Origin: Candidatus Poseidoniaceae archaeon
GTDB lineage: Archaea; Thermoplasmatota; Poseidoniia; Poseidoniales; Poseidoniaceae
Assembly: GCA_030741225.1 (NCBI GenBank)
Contig: JASLVU010000003.1
Coordinates: 1 to 32,458, forward strand
Length of the DNA: 32,458 nt
Reading direction: 5' to 3'
Shown here: piece after piece, positions 17,263-25,301 of the stretch
Layout: each line of letters begins with the position of its first letter
How positions within the stretch are numbered: position 1 is the stretch's first letter
The notes under the pieces: generated by a model
Told to the model about the DNA's origin: nothing
Database searches by the model: none
The model's input: only the letters and a program-made list of their open reading frames with translations
Position numbers and translations under genes: made by a program

Positions 17263-18225
17263 ATGCTCGATGTATCCACTACCATTGAAGAAGTTCTCTA
17301 TCCTCCAATTGAACCGTACGAAACAGGCATGCTTCAAGTCTCTCAACTGCATACAATCGCTTGGGAGAAAAGTGGTAATCCTGAAGGAATGCCCGTTCTC
17401 GTAATTCATGGAGGTCCTGGCGGCGGAGGACAACCCAGTTATCGCCAATACTTCGATCCGAATGCTTACAACATTATTCAGTTTGATCAAAGAGGTTGTG
17501 GTAAATCAACTCCCCATGCTGAATTGAAAGACAACACCACTCAAGCATCAATCAATGACATTGAAATGTTACGAGAAAAGTTCGGAATTCAAACATGGCA
17601 TGTGTTTGGAGGTTCTTGGGGCTCAACGCTATCTCTCGTGTACGCACAGCAGTATCCAGAGTGTGTTCGGAGTCTCATGTTGCGCGGAATATTCATGTGT
17701 CGAAAAAGCGAACTGCATTGGTTCTATCAAGATGGCGCTAGTCATATTTTCCCAGATGCTTTTGACGCCTATCGAGAACACATTCCTGCAGATGAACAGG
17801 ATGATTTAATCCAAGCCTATTACGCGCGTCTCACAAGTTCAGAGGCTGAAGTTCGACGAGCTGCCGCAAAAGAATGGACCCGATGGGAAATGGCCACAAG
17901 CCGATTGTTCCCAGATGCCTCGTATCTTGAAAAGGCAGAGGATTTGGACTTCGCAGTTGCATTTGCTCGGATTGAATGTCACTATTTCATCAACGGTATC
18001 TTTCTTGAGGAAGCGCATATTCTTAACAACGTAGCTGCTGTTCAACACATCCCAATGCACATTGTACAAGGACGATATGATGTGGTTTGCCCCGTTCGAA
18101 GTGCTTGGGAATTGCACAAAGCAGTACCCAAAAGCAAGTTGATTATTGTTCCTGATGCGGGACATTCTATGGGTGAAGTTAGTATTGCGAGAGAACTTAT
18201 TGCAGTTACCGATTCGTACCGATAA
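17263..18225 (+). CDS. pip: Proline iminopeptidase (alpha/beta hydrolase, S33 family)
   Basis: A 320-residue enzyme that removes N-terminal proline from peptides. The oxyanion-hole motif HGGPGGGG lies near residue 50, FDQRGCGKSTPH follows, and the nucleophile elbow is GGSWGST with catalytic Ser118. The acid is in GRYDVVCPV and the histidine in PDAGHSMGE near the C-terminus. The N-terminal LYPPIEPYETGMLQVS is the family signature. ATG 17263 is chosen because it matches the usual family start; a TTG at 17224 would add 13 residues with no family counterpart. Length and motifs are normal. In a peptide-feeding marine archaeon it would finish the degradation of imported peptides. Confidence 0.93.
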   Translation: MLDVSTTIEEVLYPPIEPYETGMLQVSQLHTIAWEKSGNPEGMPVLVIHGGPGGGGQPSYRQYFDPNAYNIIQFDQRGCGKSTPHAELKDNTTQASINDIEMLREKFGIQTWHVFGGSWGSTLSLVYAQQYPECVRSLMLRGIFMCRKSELHWFYQDGASHIFPDAFDAYREHIPADEQDDLIQAYYARLTSSEAEVRRAAAKEWTRWEMATSRLFPDASYLEKAEDLDFAVAFARIECHYFINGIFLEEAHILNNVAAVQHIPMHIVQGRYDVVCPVRSAWELHKAVPKSKLIIVPDAGHSMGEVSIARELIAVTDSYR

Positions 18226-18300
18226 TACATGTCAAATCAAGGGTTTTGCTCTGTCCTTTCATGCGTCGGCTTGATAGGGTGGTGACGTGTGGGCGTTCAT

Positions 18301-18314
18301 GGAGGCTTACCTCC
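18301..18314 (+). promoter_or_regulatory. Short hairpin in the leader of the coiled-coil gene
   Basis: GGAGG-CTTA-CCTCC forms a perfect 5-bp stem directly before GGTGA (18316-18320) and ATG 18325. It could affect ribosome access, because GGAGG itself is a Shine-Dalgarno-like sequence held in the stem. If GTG 18289 were the real start this would be coding sequence. Confidence 0.3.
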
Positions 18315-18324
18315 GGGTGAAAAA

Positions 18325-19128
18325 ATGACCGAAGATGGAACCATTACACCAGAAGATTTTGAACCTGCAGTCAAGAAATTGTCACCGGACGAATACGAAG
18401 ACCAAATCAAGGTCCTTTACGAGGCGTTCACTTCTGCACAAGCTGATTTGGAGGATGCATTAGCGACCATTGAAGTTCTTGAAAAGGAAATAATTGAGCG
18501 AGAGATTGAGAAGGAAACTCAAGAGGCCCTTCTTTCTGAAAAGGAGGTTCGAATCAGAGAACTGGAACTTCGAGCGGTCAAGGCAACAAAAAAGGTCGAG
18601 CATCTTGAACCAGAATTGGAAAAGATGGAGGAAAAATACTCTCGTGAAAAGACTCGTGTAAGCACTGTTTTCAGCATTGCTGAAGAACTCGATAATGATT
18701 TGAAACATGCAGTTGTTGAGATGAAGGCTCGTGATGATTGGTATGTTGACCACATGCAGATTTTTGAAGACCTTAACAAAGCAATCAAGGTTCGATATGA
18801 AATGATCGAACGAGCAATAGAGGCTGAACGGAAGTCACAGCATATGGCACGAGCCTTCACCGAACGTATGGAAGACATGGTCGAAGCCCGAGCATCTGAC
18901 ATGGCAGAGGCTGAAGCAGAAGCAAAGGCTGCTGAGGAAAACAACGCCTCAGTGGAAACCGTCGAATCTGAAGAAAACGCCTCGTCCGAAGAGCCTTCTG
19001 AGGAAAGTGCAGACAAGCCTGATGAGCCATCTGACGAAGAACAGACTGAAGATACGCCAGAAGAAGCATCGACCACGACCACTGCCTCGGCTACATGGGC
19101 TGACGGCGATGACCCTTGGGCAGATTGA
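18325..19128 (+). CDS. Acidic coiled-coil protein of unknown function
   Basis: A 267-residue soluble protein from ATG 18325, which has GGTGA five bases upstream; an in-frame GTG at 18289 would add 12 residues. Residues about 30-200 form long Glu/Lys/Arg heptad-like helices (for example LEKEIIEREIEKETQEALLSEK is partly visible as alternating charges), so a coiled coil is likely. The last 70 residues are extremely acidic and Ser/Thr/Pro-rich and end in WADGDDPWAD, a disordered tail possibly used for protein contact. No enzymatic motif is seen. The stop codon lies within the ribosome binding site of the decarboxylase gene (GAGGTG, 19127-19132), so the two are translationally linked. A structural or division/membrane-scaffold role is possible but unproven. 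Confidence 0.78.
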   Translation: MTEDGTITPEDFEPAVKKLSPDEYEDQIKVLYEAFTSAQADLEDALATIEVLEKEIIEREIEKETQEALLSEKEVRIRELELRAVKATKKVEHLEPELEKMEEKYSREKTRVSTVFSIAEELDNDLKHAVVEMKARDDWYVDHMQIFEDLNKAIKVRYEMIERAIEAERKSQHMARAFTERMEDMVEARASDMAEAEAEAKAAEENNASVETVESEENASSEEPSEESADKPDEPSDEEQTEDTPEEASTTTTASATWADGDDPWAD

Positions 19129-19137
19129 GGTGGGTAA

Positions 19138-19995
19138 ATGGCTGGATTGGCCCATGGAGGGCACGGTCCGGTTTTGATTCCTTTTTTCATGGGTGGAAGC
19201 GCGCTCATTATCGGCGCCACCATTGATTCATTGTACGGACTCATTCCTTTATTTGCGATATTCTGTTTCATGTTCTCTGCTTTCTGCGCCAATTTCTGGC
19301 GTGATCCGGACCGCCCAATTCCTCGAGAGGATGGGATTCTTGTCAGTCCTGCAGATGGCCATGTAATGTTCGTACGAAGAGAGAGGGCAACAGGTCGTCG
19401 CCCCTCCAAAATTGAGGAAGAATCGGGCAATTGCCAATCGGACACGTTAACGGGTAAATGGTTTCCAGAACCATCATCAGACCCTCTTCTGTTTGAGACA
19501 GAGCAGCGTTTTCAATCTGTGCCGGAAGGCGAAGAGTCGCCCACGGATGTGTTTCGAATTGCAATTTTCATGTCTCCACTTGATGTTCATGTCAACCGTT
19601 CGCCATGTGCAGGAACTCTGCTTCGGATGGAACACCGTACCGGGAAGGGGATGCGACGAGGTCCTTTTCGTCCAGCCTACAAAAAAGAAAGCCAATACAA
19701 CGAACGTGTTCGAAGTGTTTTTTGCAGTGAATCCAATGTTATGATTGAAGTTACACAAATTTCTGGAATACTTGCTCGGACAATTGTTCCATGGCTTGGG
19801 ACAAATTCGAAAGTACGGCGTGGGCAACGCTATGGAATGATTCGTTTAGGTTCGCGAGTAGATATTCGTGCCCCTGCGATTCATTTTTCCCCGACTGTGA
19901 TTTCAGCCGAAGAGAAGAACCCCAGTCATCCAAAGGGTGAATTTGTCCAAGCCGGAACAACTGTTTTGTTTCGAGCTCGAAATCAAGTTGACTAA
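19138..19995 (+). CDS. Archaetidylserine/phosphatidylserine decarboxylase proenzyme
   Basis: A 285-residue pyruvoyl enzyme that converts serine head groups of membrane lipids to ethanolamine. Two hydrophobic segments lie within residues 10-50, then the family signature FWRDPDRPIP and VSPADGHV. Catalytic-region motifs are FMSPLDVHVNRSPCAG (His151), a QYNERV segment, and RYGMIRLGSRVD, where cleavage before Ser239 would create the pyruvoyl group. The short form with GSR matches archaeal and group-II enzymes. There is an insertion of about 45 polar residues (85-130) between the ADG motif and the rest. It is translated from a GAGGTG site on the previous stop codon. The lipid is assumed to be archaeal ether lipid because of the host; sequence alone does not decide this. 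Confidence 0.9.
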   Translation: MAGLAHGGHGPVLIPFFMGGSALIIGATIDSLYGLIPLFAIFCFMFSAFCANFWRDPDRPIPREDGILVSPADGHVMFVRRERATGRRPSKIEEESGNCQSDTLTGKWFPEPSSDPLLFETEQRFQSVPEGEESPTDVFRIAIFMSPLDVHVNRSPCAGTLLRMEHRTGKGMRRGPFRPAYKKESQYNERVRSVFCSESNVMIEVTQISGILARTIVPWLGTNSKVRRGQRYGMIRLGSRVDIRAPAIHFSPTVISAEEKNPSHPKGEFVQAGTTVLFRARNQVD

Positions 19996-20047
19996 ATCTC
20001 CGGTGGATTGAAACATGAACGGTTAGCCCGATGACCGGGGAGAGAGT

Positions 20048-21214
20048 ATGTCTGCGCCAAAAACGCTCACACTTCTTGGGGAAGGTAAGAAAGGTGCGCG
20101 TATCCATGATTTGGTGAAGGCTCCAGCGAATACTCCGTGGGCCCGTGCTCGTCAGCAATCATGGGACGCTAGTGAACCAGCGACAGTGTATTTCACTCCA
20201 GAAACTCTTGCCGATGGCACACCTTGCAGTGCAGTTACTGTTATTTTGCGAACCAAAGGTTGTCATTGGTGGTGGTCCAGTGGCTGTACCTTTTGTGGGT
20301 ACTTTAACGACACAAGAGATGATGTCACGAACGACGATCTTCACTCTCAATGGCAGTATGCATTGGAAAAGTTTGATGATTTCAAAGACCATGCAATGGT
20401 GAAGGTTTACACGAGCGGCTCGTTACTTGAAGACAGAGAAATACCTGTGGAATTTCAGCAAACCGTGTTATCAGATTGCCAGAGGCTTGGTAAAGAATTG
20501 ATTGTTGAAAGCCGATGTGAACAGTTGACAGATACAAAATTGGCATGGGCCAAGCAATTCAATCAAAGCTTTGCTGTTGCCATTGGGTTGGAAGCCTATG
20601 ACGATGAAGTACTCCGTTTTCACGTGAACAAGGGATTCTCAACCAAGGCATGGGATAGAGCGGTTGATAATCTCAAAAAACACGGTATTCGAATAAAGAC
20701 ATATCTTATGTTCAAACCACCGTTTATGAGTGAAGCAGATGCTTTGAACCACGGTGTAAAGTGGATTGAAGATGTTGCTCACAGAAGCGATGAAATTTCA
20801 GTCAATCCGATGAATATCCAACGGGGCACCATCATCGACCGATTGCACAGGAATAACGAATACCGGCCTCCATGGCTCTGGTCTTTGGTTGAAATGATTC
20901 GCCGAGCACACCCGACAATTCATCCCGATGGAGGAAAAAACGGAGATAAAGACCAAGTTTGTCGATTGATCATCCATCCTACTGCAGGAGGTAAAATTCG
21001 AGGCGCACATAATTGTGGCTCTTGCGACTCTGAAGTGGTTGCGGCGATTGAACGATATGCAGTTTCAGGTGATTTGGAAGAATTCACAGGCCTTTCCTGC
21101 TCCTGTGAAGCGGCCTGGAGGGAAGAATTGCTCCTTGAGCAAGCACTTCCCACCCCTCTTGGAATATCCAAACCTCGAAGAGGAAATACACTTGACAACC
21201 TTCGTTCTCTCTAG
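20048..21214 (+). CDS. Archaeosine biosynthesis radical SAM protein RaSEA
   Basis: A 388-residue radical SAM enzyme. The iron-sulfur motif is RTKGCHWWWSSGCTFCGYF (Cys72, 80, 83), followed by KVYTSGSLLEDREIP, the SRCEQLTD segment, AIGLEAYDDEVLRFHVNKGF and RIKTYLMFKPPFMSEADA, all typical of the Elp3-like family known as RaSEA. RaSEA works with ArcS to turn the lysine adduct of preQ0 at tRNA position 15 into archaeosine. The C-terminal half adds a cysteine cluster (HNCGSCDSE and LSCSCEAAW), possibly a second metal site. GGGGAGAG lies shortly before ATG 20048. ArcS is not in the window. Length is as expected. Confidence 0.88.
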   Translation: MSAPKTLTLLGEGKKGARIHDLVKAPANTPWARARQQSWDASEPATVYFTPETLADGTPCSAVTVILRTKGCHWWWSSGCTFCGYFNDTRDDVTNDDLHSQWQYALEKFDDFKDHAMVKVYTSGSLLEDREIPVEFQQTVLSDCQRLGKELIVESRCEQLTDTKLAWAKQFNQSFAVAIGLEAYDDEVLRFHVNKGFSTKAWDRAVDNLKKHGIRIKTYLMFKPPFMSEADALNHGVKWIEDVAHRSDEISVNPMNIQRGTIIDRLHRNNEYRPPWLWSLVEMIRRAHPTIHPDGGKNGDKDQVCRLIIHPTAGGKIRGAHNCGSCDSEVVAAIERYAVSGDLEEFTGLSCSCEAAWREELLLEQALPTPLGISKPRRGNTLDNLRSL

Positions 21215-21283
21215 CGTTTTTCAATCGAAGAAATCCTCTTTGGTTGGAGTGAATGTTTATCACCGCATTGCGAGTGGGAGGAT

Positions 21284-21300
21284 TGACCCCTACGGGGTCA
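21284..21300 (+). promoter_or_regulatory. Perfect 7-bp hairpin upstream of the membrane-protein pair
   Basis: TGACCCC-TAC-GGGGTCA is a perfect inverted repeat ending 5 bases before the GGGTGA ribosome binding site (21306-21311). A weak TATA-like GTTTATC near 21255 would place transcription start at its left edge. It could be an operator or a 5' leader hairpin. Confidence 0.45.
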
Positions 21301-21317
21301 TAAGTGGGTGAACGACT

Positions 21318-21590
21318 ATGACCAATGCTTCTACTTTACCTGATGTCACTGTTGGAACCGGAGAACCGTCTAGCAGTCGTGTCTTTTTGACACTTTTCAG
21401 TGTGACACTCCTCGGATTGCTTGCCTTATTCTCAAATGTTTTTGGATGGGATACAATTCCGTTGCTTGGAGAACTCGTACCCCTCATCGGAAATCTTGGT
21501 GGAAGTGGAATTTGGTATTACCTCATTGGAATTCTTATTGGTTTGGGCGCAATAGTCGCCTCTTTGCTTAGCGAGGTCATCGTCGATTAG
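21318..21590 (+). CDS. Small membrane protein, two helices, partner of the next gene
   Basis: A 90-residue protein with a 20-residue polar N-terminus and two hydrophobic helices (residues about 22-42 and 64-86) joined by a Gly-rich loop with WDTIPLLGELVPLIGNLGG. No family is recognised. GGGTGA at 21306-21311 is six bases before the ATG. Its TAG stop forms part of the very strong ribosome binding site AGGAGGTG (21589-21596) of the next gene, so the two products are likely made together and may form one membrane complex. Confidence 0.75.
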   Translation: MTNASTLPDVTVGTGEPSSSRVFLTLFSVTLLGLLALFSNVFGWDTIPLLGELVPLIGNLGGSGIWYYLIGILIGLGAIVASLLSEVIVD

Positions 21591-21602
21591 GAGGTGTGAT
21601 GA

Positions 21603-23570
21603 ATGGAAGTCGTGTTTATTTCTACTGCTCTAATGGTCGGCATACTGGCCCTTGTTTCAAATTACATGGTCAAAGGCATTGGCGGGATGGCAAGTCCATT
21701 GCGTCAAGTTGGTTTGTTTCTCCTGAATAAAGCACCTGCTGGACTTATTGATTTGTTCAAGGATAAAGCAGGCAGTGGAACCAAGACTTGGATGCGATAC
21801 GGTATGGCTTGGTTCTTTATGGCGGTGCTCGGTACTTTCCTCGGCATTTGGCATCGCTACGACCCGACTGCTCTCAACTCACTTTCGAGTGTAGGCTGGA
21901 GTTACGATGACGGTTCGATGCTTACCGATTACACTCGAATTTTCTTCTCAACTGCGATGAATTACCTCCTTGTTGGCGCAGCACTCGTTGCCGTCTCACG
22001 TTCTTCGAAGGGACGCCTCGCAAGTGAGGCCAGCGCATCCATGGTTGCAGCCCTGTTGACTGCATCCACAATTGCAGTTTTGCTTCTGCCTGCTGTATTT
22101 TCATTCCTAACAATTGAAAATGAGGCGGCAATTTTGGAAACACTGCAAAATATTTCCATGCTGCTGCTTTCTGCTATGCTCCACCTAGCACTTCTCATCA
22201 ATATCTTCATCACTCTCGGTGATCGTGAACACGATGATATTTCACCAACGACATGGTTCTTGGTCCTCGCTCTTGTTGCCAAAATAACCAGCATGTTGTT
22301 TATTTTCTTTGGAGAGATTGTCGATGCTTCCCAAATGGTCTGGATGGCCGAACGAGTCCTCAATGGCTGGGTCCCACTTGCGCTTATCTTTGCCGTGGCT
22401 TACCACATCATTCCTTTCACTGCCGGTAAACCCGTTTGGTCTGCATCAATGCAAAAAGCGAACATGCTGTTCCTCTTTGTCACCATTCCGCCTTTCTTTA
22501 TGTCGTCAGCAGATGCCGGTGAACTGCTGCAAAATGTCGGTGCAATTCTCATGGCATTGGGGCTACTACCGTTGTTTGCTGGTTCCGTAAATATGGTTGC
22601 AACCGCGGCTTCTAACCTTGAAAAGATTGTGAAAAACCCAGGAGCATTTGCTGCTACTGCAGCGATGATGATTCTTCCAATCTTTGCCGTTGGTGGATTC
22701 TTCACTGGTATGGATACTTTCGTGGGAATGGACAAACTTGGCAACATGGCTCATACTGTCGATTCAGGATTTATGTTCACAGTTGGAGGACTGATGATGC
22801 TCGCTGCAATATTTACCTCATATCCGCTGACTTCACAAAAGCAACTGGCCAAAGCCAGCAATGCGCAACTTGCGGTATGGTTTACAATCATTGGAGGCCT
22901 AGCAGCAACAATTTCAGCATTAATTGGTGACTTTACCCAATACGGGGTTTCAAATTCAGGAGTTGAAGATGCGGTTGCTTCAACTGGCGGCTTCTATCTT
23001 GTGTCCGCCGCATTGTTTTATCCAATAACAATCGGTGTAATTCTTGCTGCACTTTCCATGATACACACTGGCCGTCCGAACAACGCATCCCTTACTGAAG
23101 CAGTGACCTCTACAGACATTCACTCCTACACTTTGGTTGAAGGTTCGACGACCATTCGAACTTTACTTGGTCGTGGCGTCGGCATTGATACGAAATTGAA
23201 CATTGGCGAGGTTGAAGAAGATGAAGGTGGTTCTTCTCTCATTCGAGTATCTGCTCAACTGCATAACGATGAAATTGTAGAATATCCCATGCCTGAGGAA
23301 TTGGTTATGCTTGCTCAATACCTCAAGCAATCAAAGCAGACCATTTTCGAATTCTTCAGCTCGATTGATTTGGATGGTTCCGGAGAAATTGACGGTTATG
23401 AATTCAGAGAGGCCCTCGCCAAAGCGAACATTGCTGACCTTCCTCCATGGGAAATGGGGCGTTTGGTTTCAGCGGTAGACTTGGATGGGGACGGTCGTTT
23501 GAACCTCCCAGAATTGGACATCATGCTTGTCAAGATTCGGAATGAGATTCTCGATTCTGAAGAAGAGTAA
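21603..23570 (+). CDS. Polytopic membrane protein resembling heme-copper oxidase subunit I without metal ligands, with two C-terminal EF-hands
   Basis: A 655-residue protein with about 12 hydrophobic helices (residues 1-490) and a soluble tail. By eye its order of helices and loops follows cbb3/NO-reductase type subunit I: a DYTRIFFSTAMN segment (110-120) where the family has R-x-x-H-x-x-x-x-IF; VAYHIIPFTAGKPVWS (266-280) like YYFVPKQAERPVYS; IPPFFMSSA (295-303) where GPHHLHYTA is expected; and NMAHTVDSGFMFTVGG (381-396) near the HVHSG helix. The histidines for low-spin heme and copper are replaced by Tyr, Phe and others, so it cannot be a normal oxidase. The tail carries two canonical EF-hand loops, DLDGSGEIDGYE (589-600) and DLDGDGRLNLPE (626-637). 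A calcium-controlled membrane role is possible. The oxidase relation is my inference; the EF-hands are clear. Confidence 0.6.
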   Translation: MEVVFISTALMVGILALVSNYMVKGIGGMASPLRQVGLFLLNKAPAGLIDLFKDKAGSGTKTWMRYGMAWFFMAVLGTFLGIWHRYDPTALNSLSSVGWSYDDGSMLTDYTRIFFSTAMNYLLVGAALVAVSRSSKGRLASEASASMVAALLTASTIAVLLLPAVFSFLTIENEAAILETLQNISMLLLSAMLHLALLINIFITLGDREHDDISPTTWFLVLALVAKITSMLFIFFGEIVDASQMVWMAERVLNGWVPLALIFAVAYHIIPFTAGKPVWSASMQKANMLFLFVTIPPFFMSSADAGELLQNVGAILMALGLLPLFAGSVNMVATAASNLEKIVKNPGAFAATAAMMILPIFAVGGFFTGMDTFVGMDKLGNMAHTVDSGFMFTVGGLMMLAAIFTSYPLTSQKQLAKASNAQLAVWFTIIGGLAATISALIGDFTQYGVSNSGVEDAVASTGGFYLVSAALFYPITIGVILAALSMIHTGRPNNASLTEAVTSTDIHSYTLVEGSTTIRTLLGRGVGIDTKLNIGEVEEDEGGSSLIRVSAQLHNDEIVEYPMPEELVMLAQYLKQSKQTIFEFFSSIDLDGSGEIDGYEFREALAKANIADLPPWEMGRLVSAVDLDGDGRLNLPELDIMLVKIRNEILDSEEE

Positions 23571-23578
23571 CCACGCAC

Positions 23579-23585
23579 AAAGGTG
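23579..23585 (+). promoter_or_regulatory. Ribosome binding site favouring GTG 23594 for the YchF-like gene
   Basis: AAAGGTG lies eight bases before GTG 23594. A GTG at 23585 is in frame but overlaps the element itself, so the later start, three residues shorter, is preferred. Confidence 0.5.
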
Positions 23586-23593
23586 TGTTCACT

Positions 23594-24877
23594 GTGAAGA
23601 TTGGACTCGTTGGCAAACCGAATGTCGGCAAATCAACGTTTTTTAGTGCTGCTACCTTAGCAAAAGTCGACATTGCAAATTATCCTTTTTGTACGATAGA
23701 ACCGAACGTCGGGGTTGCATTCGTCGCCGCCCGCCTCCCATGCCCTTGCAAGGACCTCCGATTACGACTTGAATCTGAAGGCAGATTGGATCCAGTCGAT
23801 GCTGAAGACCCGCGTCAGGGAAGTTTGTGCGAACCAAGAACGGGAACATGTGTAGCGCATCGTCGGTTAGTCCCATGCTTTTTGGTTGACATTGCTGGTC
23901 TTGTTCCAGGGGCGAGTGAAGGCAAAGGAAGGGGGAATGCTTTCTTAGCTGATTTAGCGAATTGCGATGCTTTAATTCAGGTGGTCGATGCTGCTGGCAG
24001 CACCGATATTGAGGGTAATCCTCAAGGAAATCAACAATCCAAGGAGGTTGCACAACAACGAATACGTGATGAGGTTGAATTTTTGAGCAAGGAACTCGAT
24101 GCATGGATCTCGGGCCTGCTTAACGATGGTTGGACCCGCGGTGTTCGAAGAGTTCAAGCCGAAGGCGAGAAAGGACTTGTGATGTATCTTCAAGAGCAGT
24201 TAACAGGTTTGGGGGCAACTCAACACTCAATATCATTGGCTTTTGAATCGTTTAAGAAGCAGCATTCTGAGTTAGGTCGTCCTTGGGATTGGGAACACTC
24301 AGTTATCTCTTCCTTGGCTTTTGAAATACGACGGATACTATTCCCAATTCATATTGCTGCAAATAAATTCGACATTGCTCCATCAGGTGTTCTGGATGGA
24401 ATCGAAGTCAATGGCCGCCTCATTCCATGCATGGCAGACGTTGAACTGGCATTGAGGCGCGCGTCATCAGCAGACTTGATTCGATATATTCCCGGTGAAG
24501 ATAGCTTTCAATATTCATCCAAGAACTCACTTTCTGAAGCTCAAAATAAGGCCTTGGACCACATGCTTGAGAGGCTTTCAACCAACAAAGGAACCGGTGT
24601 TTCATCGATGATTGATTCGGTTTTGTTTGATGAATTGAATCATATTGTTGTTTATCCAGTCCAAGATGAAAATCATTGGACGGATGGAGAAGGTAAGGTC
24701 CTGCCAGACGCATTTGTTGTTCCTTCTGGAATTCAAGCCAAGAATCTCGCCTTTAAGGTCCACAGTGATCTTGGTGAAGGATTCATTCGTGGTGTTGACG
24801 GGAGAACACGTCGGGTCGTTGGTTCAGAACACGAACTTATCGACGGCGATGTATTGAAAATACACGCCAAATCTTAG
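23594..24877 (+). CDS. ychF: Archaeal YchF/OLA1-like GTPase with TGS domain
   Basis: A 427-residue TRAFAC GTPase. Starting right at the fold, it shows G1 GKPNVGKS (7-14), switch I NYPFCTIEPNVG, G3 DIAGLVPGASEGKGRGN, VVDAAGSTDIEGNPQ, and G4 AANKFD, ending in a TGS domain (PDAFVVPSGI ... HSDLGEGFIRG ... LIDGDVLKIHAK). The cysteine-bearing loop RLPCPCKDL ... GTCVAHRR before G3 is typical of the archaeal subgroup (MJ1332-like), here with about 15 extra residues. Such proteins associate with ribosomes. The start is GTG. The gene ends one base before the stop of a converging gene. Confidence 0.9.
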   Translation: MKIGLVGKPNVGKSTFFSAATLAKVDIANYPFCTIEPNVGVAFVAARLPCPCKDLRLRLESEGRLDPVDAEDPRQGSLCEPRTGTCVAHRRLVPCFLVDIAGLVPGASEGKGRGNAFLADLANCDALIQVVDAAGSTDIEGNPQGNQQSKEVAQQRIRDEVEFLSKELDAWISGLLNDGWTRGVRRVQAEGEKGLVMYLQEQLTGLGATQHSISLAFESFKKQHSELGRPWDWEHSVISSLAFEIRRILFPIHIAANKFDIAPSGVLDGIEVNGRLIPCMADVELALRRASSADLIRYIPGEDSFQYSSKNSLSEAQNKALDHMLERLSTNKGTGVSSMIDSVLFDELNHIVVYPVQDENHWTDGEGKVLPDAFVVPSGIQAKNLAFKVHSDLGEGFIRGVDGRTRRVVGSEHELIDGDVLKIHAKS

Positions 24878-25264
24878 TCAATGACCCTTAGGCCGGTCAT
24901 AGGCCGGAGTTAATCTTGCCATATCTCCCGAATATTGACCACCACGATAGATAAACCAAACCGGGGCGATGAGGGTCAAGATGACCAGCAATGCGAGCAC
25001 ATACAATCCCCAAGGTCGGACATCGCTGAGAACGATGATCCAAAGTGTCCATAGCAATGGAATATACATGAAAATACTGTACCTTCGAGCCATTATCTGC
25101 AGTCGAGCACTTCGAAGCGAATCGTCGAACATGTTTGCAGCTTCTTCTTCGGTAACGAGACCTTTTTCTACACCACAACGAACACAAACCTGTGCTCTTG
25201 GTCCATTTCCGTGAATGAATTGCTCCCGGGAATAGGTGCTTGAGCAGTATCTGCATGTTGGCAT
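24878..25264 (-). CDS. Small zinc-ribbon membrane protein
   Basis: A 128-residue protein. Its N-terminus has two CxxC pairs (MPTCRYCSS and VCVRCGVE; Cys4, 7, 27, 30), which would bind one zinc ion. Residues about 60-105 form two hydrophobic helices (SIFMYIPLLWTLWIIVL and LYVLALLVILTLIAPVWFIY), and the tail is basic. GAGGGA lies six bases before ATG 25264. It is 37 bp behind pabBA and probably the last gene of that transcript. No specific family is recognised; a membrane-tethered zinc ribbon could act in protein contact. An overlapping frame on the same strand starting at 25277 lacks such features. Confidence 0.72.
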   Translation of the reverse strand: MPTCRYCSSTYSREQFIHGNGPRAQVCVRCGVEKGLVTEEEAANMFDDSLRSARLQIMARRYSIFMYIPLLWTLWIIVLSDVRPWGLYVLALLVILTLIAPVWFIYRGGQYSGDMARLTPAYDRPKGH

Positions 25265-25301
25265 AGATGTCCCTCAAATTTACCGAAACACTCCCGATTC
25301 T

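Noticed and set aside
18519-19445. Long minus-strand frame of 308 residues opposite the coiled-coil gene
   Set aside because: It is a Ser/Ala-rich mirror of the Glu/Lys-rich coding strand, a known artefact of such codon composition; it also crosses into the decarboxylase gene.
19997-20043. CTCCGGT and ACCGGGGAG as a possible hairpin before RaSEA
   Set aside because: The pairing needs a bulge and a loop of about 30 bases; the right arm is better explained as the ribosome binding site.
24897-25277. Overlapping minus-strand frame of 126 residues
   Set aside because: It is the shifted frame of the zinc-ribbon membrane protein at 24878-25264, which has a good ribosome binding site, CxxC pairs and helices; the alternative is Arg/Ser-rich without structure.
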